A stretch of DNA of 64,000 bases. Source: Neobacillus cucumis. Lineage in GTDB: Bacteria; Bacillota; Bacilli; Bacillales; Cytobacillaceae. The translations under genes were made by a program, and so were the position numbers. Of this stretch, positions 58,439 to 64,000 are shown one piece after another. The stretch lies in the NCBI RefSeq assembly GCF_016908975.1, contig NZ_JAFBEX010000003.1, forward strand, positions 1-64,000. Direction: 5' to 3'. Position 1 is the first letter of the stretch, and each line of letters begins with the position of its first letter. Under the pieces are notes generated by a model. It saw nothing but the letters and a program-made list of their open reading frames with translations. It did no database searches and had not been told where the DNA came from.

Positions 58439-60061
58439 CTAGACTCCCTCCTTATCCAAATTATCTTTTTGTTGATCTTCAGGGATGCATAGCTTAGTAT
58501 CTTTTAAAACCGTCTCAAGTTCCCTTTTTATACCGTACCAATTTTTATTAGTATGAGCGGCAATCCATACTTGGCCATTTTTATTCTGAATCCAAATTCT
58601 GCGATGGTTCCAATAGGCCCCTTGGATTACACCAATCATAAAGATAATCCCACCTAAAGTAATGACCCATAAGGACGAATCCTTTCGAACCGTAAATCCA
58701 GAGACATTTTTGGTTTCAATCCCTTGAAAAGCCATTTTAAACGTGTTCTCTCCAAATGGCTCAATTGTCTGCTTAATTGCAACAAAACTTGTTTCAGGTT
58801 TTGGACTATTTGGTGTGGTCATCTCAAACACAAAAGCAGGATTATTAGGTAACCGCGATTTAGTTGAAGGCTCACCATTTTGATCAAATTCAAAATCTGG
58901 AAAATAATTCATTAATTTGACGGAATAACCATTCCCTAGATCATATTTAGCTTTTGGGTCTTCCAAATCAATTTTAACCATTCCAAAAGTCTGACCCGTC
59001 TTTTTATTTGCCAACACAAAGGTCATTGATTTTAACTCACTGCGATAAGATGACTGAAAAATAGAGTATCCATTAAATTCCAATGGGTGATTAACTCTAA
59101 TCTTATATTCCTTAAGCTTTTTTAATTTCGGTTTTTCCCCTGGAAGTTTTTTACTTGTCCGTTCATATAAAACCACATTGGATTGGTAGTTTTTCACCAC
59201 TTGACCAGCTTCTTCGATGGCTTTTTGAAACGTTTTATCTTTGTTTTTATCGTAGTGCTGAAGAATAAATTGATTATTTTTTATGTAGTACTTTTCATTA
59301 GTCTCAGGGACAACAGCAGTTTCACCTTCCTTAACCCACAGGTCTTCATTAACATAAAATCCCGGGATAAAACGAAGCATCGCACCTATTAAGAAAATAA
59401 TCAAACCCACATGATTTATATAGGGACCCCAGCGAGAAAAACGGCCCTTTTCTGCCAGCAAATCTCCATTTTCTTCTCGAATCTGATAATGTCTTCCCTT
59501 TAAATGGTTCTTGATGACAGACCAATCCTGCTCATCTGCCGACTCCGACACACCAAAAAGCCGCTGTCGTTTTAAAAAACCTTCATGTCGTGTTACCCTT
59601 TGAGCTTTTAGGGCTTTGTATAGAGGGACGACCCTGTCAAGACTACAAATGACTAATGAAATACCGATCATTGCTATAAGTAATAAATACCACCATGATC
59701 CATATAAGTCATCCAGGCCTAATTTGTAATACCATTTTCCAAACCAGCCATATTCTTGCTGATAATAGACTTCAGGAGGCAAATTGATATACATTTCTTG
59801 CGGAAGAATGGTTCCAAGCGTGGATGCAACTAAAGTAATCACAATTAGCCATATCCCTACCTTGACTGATGAAAAAAAGTTCCAAATTTTATCAATAATG
59901 GTCTTATTGTATGTTTGTGAACGGCGTGCACTCCCCTCATAGCGCATGTCAAGAAGTTCTTTATTATCTTTTTCTTTCTCATCAAGCACCTTTCCACAAG
60001 CTTCACATAACACGGTTCCATGCGGGTTTACATGACCGCATTCACATTTAACATCGTTCAT
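58439..60061 (-). CDS. resB: Cytochrome c biogenesis protein ResB
   Basis: The partner of ResC in System II, 540 residues. The N-terminus has a small zinc-ribbon-like cysteine set (CECGHVNPHGTVLCEACG), as in B. subtilis ResB. Membrane helices lie at about 70-90, 120-140 and 210-230, followed by a large external domain and a last helix near 475. Confidence 0.95.
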   Translation of the reverse strand: MNDVKCECGHVNPHGTVLCEACGKVLDEKEKDNKELLDMRYEGSARRSQTYNKTIIDKIWNFFSSVKVGIWLIVITLVASTLGTILPQEMYINLPPEVYYQQEYGWFGKWYYKLGLDDLYGSWWYLLLIAMIGISLVICSLDRVVPLYKALKAQRVTRHEGFLKRQRLFGVSESADEQDWSVIKNHLKGRHYQIREENGDLLAEKGRFSRWGPYINHVGLIIFLIGAMLRFIPGFYVNEDLWVKEGETAVVPETNEKYYIKNNQFILQHYDKNKDKTFQKAIEEAGQVVKNYQSNVVLYERTSKKLPGEKPKLKKLKEYKIRVNHPLEFNGYSIFQSSYRSELKSMTFVLANKKTGQTFGMVKIDLEDPKAKYDLGNGYSVKLMNYFPDFEFDQNGEPSTKSRLPNNPAFVFEMTTPNSPKPETSFVAIKQTIEPFGENTFKMAFQGIETKNVSGFTVRKDSSLWVITLGGIIFMIGVIQGAYWNHRRIWIQNKNGQVWIAAHTNKNWYGIKRELETVLKDTKLCIPEDQQKDNLDKEGV

Positions 60062-60083
60062 TGTAAAATCTCCCTCTGGTCCC

Positions 60084-60608
60084 TTAAGGTTTTATTTGCT
60101 CCATAAATTCTTTTACCTTATTTTCAGTTAGTTCTCCAGTGTAATATTTTACGACTTTCCCATTCTTGTCCACTAGGAATGTTGCCGGTAAAAGGTCGAC
60201 ACCATATACATTCATCACTTCTTTTTCAGTATCAATCATGATTGGGAAATTCAGCCCAAGCCTTTCAGCATATTGATTTACAGCAAGTTCCGGCTCTTGA
60301 ATATCAACTGACAAAACTTGAACACCTTTATCTTTAAATTGCTCATACTGATTATTGATATATGGCATTTCCTTCTTACATGGAGGGCACCATGTTCCCC
60401 AAAAGTTTAAAAATACTCCTTGCCCTCGATAATCGGAAAGGCGATGTTTATTTCCCTGCATATCGACTAAGGCAAAATCCGGTGCTTGGTCCCCAACCGC
60501 AACTTTTAATTTAGTATCTTTAGTTAGATTTTCATAAAGTGAATAGGCAACAGCAGCACCTAATATAAGTAAAATAATCGTTCGAACTACTAATCGCCGT
60601 TTTTTCAT
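60084..60608 (-). CDS. resA: Thiol-disulfide oxidoreductase ResA
   Basis: A membrane-anchored thioredoxin-fold protein that reduces apocytochrome cysteines before heme attachment. It has an N-terminal anchor at 8-24 and the active site WCPPC at 73-77. Length is 174 residues. GGAGGGG precedes the ATG. It is the first gene of resABC. Confidence 0.96.
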   Translation of the reverse strand: MKKRRLVVRTIILLILGAAVAYSLYENLTKDTKLKVAVGDQAPDFALVDMQGNKHRLSDYRGQGVFLNFWGTWCPPCKKEMPYINNQYEQFKDKGVQVLSVDIQEPELAVNQYAERLGLNFPIMIDTEKEVMNVYGVDLLPATFLVDKNGKVVKYYTGELTENKVKEFMEQIKP

Positions 60609-60705
60609 AGTTTCCCCTCCAGTACATCTTCTGGCACTGTTTGTCTAAAAAATAGATTTGTTATCTAATGTCCAACGATCATGCAAGATATTAATAGGTG
60701 ACACC

Positions 60706-61443
60706 TCAAGAATTTTTGTTTGATTGATTCATGGCAAAAGCCCTTAGCTGCTTTACCTCATGTGGAGTCAATTCTCTTGCTTCCCCTGCTTTTAAGCCAC
60801 TTAATGTCAAAAATCCATATCGTTCACGTTTTAATTTTAAGACTTCATTACCAATTGCTTCAAACATCCTTCTCACCTGGCGATTTCGACCTTCATGAAT
60901 GGCAATTTCAACAATTGCTGTTTGTTTCTTATTATCGGCAGAAAGAAGCTTAACTTTTGCAGGAGCTGTTTTACCGTCCTCGAGTCGGATTCCTTTTTCT
61001 AATTTCCTTAAGTTTTCTCGCAAAGGAATTCCTTTTGTTTTAGCAACATAAACTTTGTCGATTTCGTTCTTAGGGTGCATCAGTAAATTAGCAAATTCCC
61101 CGTCATTTGTTAAAAGCAATAATCCTGATGTATCATAATCTAGACGGCCAACAGGGAAAATTCTTTCTTTATAATGTGAAAAAAAATCAGTTACTACTTT
61201 TCTTCCTTTGTCATCGCTTACACTAGAAATAACGCCTCTAGGTTTATAGAGAAGAAAATAAACAGGTTCCTCTTTTTCAATCTGAACTTCATTAACCTCA
61301 ATTCTATCTGAAGGAGATACTTTCAAGCCTAATTCTGTTACCACTTTGCCATTAACTTTTACTCTACCTTCTTTAATTAATTCCTCTGACTTTCTTCTTG
61401 AAGCAATCCCCGCACGAGCGATCACCTTTTGCAATCTTTCCAT
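60706..61443 (-). CDS. rluB: 23S rRNA pseudouridine synthase RluB
   Basis: It makes a pseudouridine in helix 80 of 23S rRNA. An N-terminal S4 RNA-binding domain (about 1-60) precedes the catalytic domain, with the catalytic D102 in GRLDYDTSG. Length is 245 residues. The position between spmB and resA matches B. subtilis ypuL. Confidence 0.94.
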   Translation of the reverse strand: MERLQKVIARAGIASRRKSEELIKEGRVKVNGKVVTELGLKVSPSDRIEVNEVQIEKEEPVYFLLYKPRGVISSVSDDKGRKVVTDFFSHYKERIFPVGRLDYDTSGLLLLTNDGEFANLLMHPKNEIDKVYVAKTKGIPLRENLRKLEKGIRLEDGKTAPAKVKLLSADNKKQTAIVEIAIHEGRNRQVRRMFEAIGNEVLKLKRERYGFLTLSGLKAGEARELTPHEVKQLRAFAMNQSNKNS

Positions 61444-61636
61444 TTATTTCACCTCAAAAATTCTGTTTGTAGTTGACTCATAGTAAGTTAAAAGAAAAAT
61501 TCTATCTAGTAAAATTCACTATTCTTATGAATTATGACACAATTTCATCACTTTTCAAAGTAACGGGTATTAATTAAGTGAAAAAAGAATGTGATTAATG
61601 CAAAAGTATATTTTTATAAAAAATAGTAACAAAAAA

Positions 61637-61663
61637 AGGCATGCCCCGAGGAGAGCAAAGCCT
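61637..61663 (-). terminator. Terminator of dacB-spmA-spmB
   Basis: AGGC...GCCT with an inner GCTCTCC/GGGGC pairing, followed by TTTTTTTG on the minus strand, 13 bases after spmB. Confidence 0.65.
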
Positions 61664-61675
61664 AAGTCGTAAAAT

Positions 61676-62212
61676 TTATTGGGTGCCAAATATAAGGACC
61701 ACTACTAGAATGGAAACCATAATTCCAACCACATCTGCTAATAGTCCAACCTTTAATGCATCCCCCATCTTTTTAATTCCAACTGCACCAAAATAGACAG
61801 TTAAAACATAAAAGGTGGTATCTGTACTTCCTTGAAGTATCGATGCAAGTCGACCAATAAAAGTATCTGGACCATAAACAGCAATTAAATCACTCGTCAT
61901 ACCTAGTGCTGCTGTTCCTGAAATAGGTCTAATGATCAGTAATGGGACAATTTCAGCCGGAACCCCGATTGCTTTCATGTATGGCCTAAGCCAGTTCATT
62001 AAAGCATCTAATGCACCAGATGCACGGAAGATAGAAATCGCAACAAGCATCCCGACTAAGAAAGGAATAATCGATACTGCAATCTTAATCCCCTCTTTGC
62101 CACCTTCAACAAACCTCTCATAGGTCGGCACTCGTTTATAAGTTCCATATAATAGTATAAAGCCAATCAACAAAGGGATAAACGTTAGTGAAATATTCGA
62201 TATGAACCCCAT
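61676..62212 (-). CDS. spmB: Spore maturation protein SpmB
   Basis: A 178-residue membrane protein with four or five helices, of the nucleoside-recognition (Gate) domain family. With SpmA it promotes spore core dehydration and heat resistance. Conserved segments are FIGRLASILQGSTDTTFYVL and GTAALGMTSDLI. It lies 6 bases after spmA. Confidence 0.94.
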   Translation of the reverse strand: MGFISNISLTFIPLLIGFILLYGTYKRVPTYERFVEGGKEGIKIAVSIIPFLVGMLVAISIFRASGALDALMNWLRPYMKAIGVPAEIVPLLIIRPISGTAALGMTSDLIAVYGPDTFIGRLASILQGSTDTTFYVLTVYFGAVGIKKMGDALKVGLLADVVGIMVSILVVVLIFGTQ

Positions 62213-62218
62213 TCCTCA

Positions 62219-62806
62219 TCATCCTTTTCGACTTCTACGAGAATGAAAATAACGATCAATCAGTATGGCACTTATTGCGGAAAGAACAGTAGCTATAATG
62301 GTTGGAACAACAATTTCTGTTGGGGAAGAGGAATGATAATTAATTCTTATTGCAATAACTGTAGTCGGAATGATGGTAATGCTGGCTGTATTAATAGCTA
62401 AGAAGGTTACCATGCTTCTTGAAGCTTTATCTTTTCCTCCATTTAATTTTTTTAGTTCTTCCATTGCTTTAATACCAAGAGGGGTTGCCGCATTACCTAA
62501 TCCAAACATATTAGAAATCATATTTGATAAAATATACCCCATTGCAGGGTGATTGGCAGGTACCTCAGGAAATAACAGCTTTACTAATGGCTTGAAAACT
62601 CTTGTGAGTTTATGTAGGAGTCCCGATTCCTCTGCAATTCGCATCATACCAAGCCAAAAAACAAGTACACTGATTAGCCCAATGCATAATGTAACTGCTT
62701 CCTTAGCTCCATCAAATACTGCTTTATTTACTGCCTCCATGTTTCCGTTTATAAGCGCAAAGATAATTCCAAATATCGTCATAGCTACCCATATATAGTT
62801 AACCAT
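62219..62806 (-). CDS. spmA: Spore maturation protein SpmA
   Basis: A 195-residue membrane protein of the same Gate-domain family as SpmB. Signature parts are GLGNAATPLGIKAMEEL and ASRSMVTFLAINTASITIIP. It overlaps dacB by 8 bases. In B. subtilis the three genes are expressed from a SigE promoter upstream of dacB; that site would be at or beyond the window edge. Confidence 0.94.
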   Translation of the reverse strand: MVNYIWVAMTIFGIIFALINGNMEAVNKAVFDGAKEAVTLCIGLISVLVFWLGMMRIAEESGLLHKLTRVFKPLVKLLFPEVPANHPAMGYILSNMISNMFGLGNAATPLGIKAMEELKKLNGGKDKASRSMVTFLAINTASITIIPTTVIAIRINYHSSSPTEIVVPTIIATVLSAISAILIDRYFHSRRSRKG

Positions 62807-63947
62807 TGACGTTCACACCAATGAATGAAATAAACATATCTTCTGCTGAATGAAAGAAACTCTTTTTTTTCTCTTTCTTCATAACCTTCTCAAAATAAAT
62901 GGGAGCTTCTTGCACTACTCTTCCGTCCAAATAAATTTCAGCCTTACCTACAATGGCTTCACTGCGGGAAGCGAGTAAATTTTTACGCGGTTTTTCTAGT
63001 TTATATTTAATAGAAAATTGCTCCATTTCCTCACTGGTTGCCGGATACACAATTGTCTTTTTGAGATATAAATGGCCTTTATAAAGTTTATCCTTGGAAA
63101 TGTCCACTTTTCCTTTCGGTAATACCTCTGCCATATCATAGCTTTTAAAACCGTTTTCGTACATTGAAATATGATCATTCCAATCATCAGAATCATTTAA
63201 GGTTACAGCAATTAAGTCCATATCTCCTTTTGTTGCAGTCGTGACAAGGGTCCTTTTGGCAAGTTTTGTGTATCCCGTTTTTCCGCCTGTTGCAAATTTA
63301 TATTTGGTAAGCAGGCGATTTTTATTCCTCCAAACTCGATCCCAATCTTCGGTTGGGTTAGGGGCACGATAGACCTTTGTGCCCGATATTGTTTGAAATG
63401 TTTTATTCTGCATGGCATATCGCATTAAAAGAGCCATGTCATAGGCTGATGAATAATGATCTTCATGGTCATCGAGACCATGAGGATTTGCAAAATGGGT
63501 ATCAACCATCCCTATTTCCCTTGCCTTTTGATTCATTAAATAGGCAAAGCCATCAACACTTCCTCCTACATATTCAGCAATTGCAACAGCCGTATCATTT
63601 CCAGATCTTAGCATTAATCCGTAAACTAAATCCTTTAGTTTAATTTTTTCTCCAGGTTTTAAATACACGGAAGACCCTTCAGCCCGTGTTGCTTGTTCAC
63701 TTACCGTTACGTACCTGTCCATCTTTCCCGATTCGATTGCCAGGATGGCTGTCATGATTTTCGTTATACTAGCGATTCTTCTCTTTGTATGTGCATCCTT
63801 TTCAAACAAGACCCGCCCCGATTTTTGTTCCATCAACACGGCACTCGCAGCACTTACACCAACGGAAGCATCAACCTTATGAGGAATGTTTCCGATCAAT
63901 AGTGAGATTATGAGGGATATCATTACAAGCTTTGAAATCATTCTCAT
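62799..63947 (-). CDS. dacB: Sporulation D-alanyl-D-alanine carboxypeptidase DacB
   Basis: A low-molecular-weight penicillin-binding protein that trims cortex peptidoglycan cross-links. A signal peptide covers about 1-27. The active motifs are S60-x-x-K63 (SITK), SGN at 115-117 and KTG at 223-225. Length is 382 residues, with a C-terminal domain and amphipathic membrane-binding end. Its place before spmAB identifies it as the sporulation type. Confidence 0.95.
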   Translation of the reverse strand: MRMISKLVMISLIISLLIGNIPHKVDASVGVSAASAVLMEQKSGRVLFEKDAHTKRRIASITKIMTAILAIESGKMDRYVTVSEQATRAEGSSVYLKPGEKIKLKDLVYGLMLRSGNDTAVAIAEYVGGSVDGFAYLMNQKAREIGMVDTHFANPHGLDDHEDHYSSAYDMALLMRYAMQNKTFQTISGTKVYRAPNPTEDWDRVWRNKNRLLTKYKFATGGKTGYTKLAKRTLVTTATKGDMDLIAVTLNDSDDWNDHISMYENGFKSYDMAEVLPKGKVDISKDKLYKGHLYLKKTIVYPATSEEMEQFSIKYKLEKPRKNLLASRSEAIVGKAEIYLDGRVVQEAPIYFEKVMKKEKKKSFFHSAEDMFISFIGVNVNG

Positions 63948-63981
63948 CAGATTAACCTCGTCTCCTTTATGTCTGTCAACT

Positions 63982-64000
63982 AGTCTGCTGCAGCGCCTAG
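63982..64000 (+). repeat. Possible start of another family A repeat
   Basis: The last bases, ctagtctgctgcagcgcctag, resemble the TTGTCTAGCTCCAGCGCCTAG end of family A in the same orientation as the copy at 51.7 kb. The window ends before this can be confirmed. Confidence 0.35.

Overview
This window is a stretch of core chromosome from an aerobic, endospore-forming Bacillaceae bacterium, probably Bacillus or a close relative such as Neobacillus. The evidence is the sporulation and germination gene set (spoIVA, spmA, spmB, dacB, sleB, ypeB, cotJABC, ypjB), bacillithiol genes (bshA, bshB1, ypdA), menaquinone-linked respiration (hepS-menG-hepT, qcrABC, resABCDE), low GC, strong AGGAGG-type ribosome binding sites and frequent GTG/TTG starts. 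Gene order follows the Bacillus subtilis segment birA to dacB closely, and nearly all genes are on the minus strand. Species cannot be fixed without a search.

Layout. 1-5.8 kb: birA, cca, bshA, bshB1, mgsA, dapB, ypjD. 5.9-9.3 kb: ypjC (plus strand), a repeat, a YugP-type peptidase, ypjB, ypjA. 9.4-14 kb: qcrABC and ypiF, ypiB, ypiA. 14.4-20.9 kb: aromatic and histidine genes aroA, tyrA, hisC, aroH, aroB, aroC. 21-25.6 kb: ndk, hepT, menG, hepS, mtrB, folE, hbs. 26-36.5 kb: spoIVA, yphF, yphE, gpsA, der, yphA, ypzI, fni, S1-like ypfD, plsC, cmk, ypfB. 36.7-44.8 kb: ypeB, sleB, ansA, ypdA, gudB, ypbG, mecB and a CBS-domain gene. 44.9-46.5 kb: cotJABC and ypbF. 46.5-47.5 kb: a repeat-rich scar. 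47.5-51.6 kb: ypbE (short), ypbD, recQ, ypbB, fer. 51.7-54.3 kb: a repeat, ribU with an FMN riboswitch, an M23-LysM peptidase, sigX. 54.5-64 kb: resEDCBA, rluB, spmB, spmA, dacB.

How the genes work together. BshA and BshB1 make the bacillithiol precursor and YpdA is the bacillithiol disulfide reductase. HepS, HepT and MenG make menaquinone, which QcrABC oxidises; ResA, ResB and ResC mature c-type cytochromes such as QcrC, under ResDE control. The aro genes complete chorismate synthesis, and AroH, TyrA and HisC draw towards tyrosine, phenylalanine and histidine. SpoIVA, CotJ, SleB, YpeB, DacB and SpmAB serve spore coat, cortex and germination.

The unusual content is mostly absences and repeats. 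Compared with B. subtilis, the trp operon, cheR, ypfA/motI and rsiX are missing from their usual sites, and ypbE lacks its LysM part. Two families of intergenic repeats are present. One copy is split by a MITE-like insertion with terminal inverted repeats and a probable target duplication, and a decayed IS1182-type transposase fragment lies close by. I found no prophage, CRISPR array, rRNA, tRNA or convincing new multigene system. The most promising leads are the mobile-element scar at 46.7-47.5 kb, a candidate CcpA site upstream of gudB, and small ORFs after resE and beside yphF.
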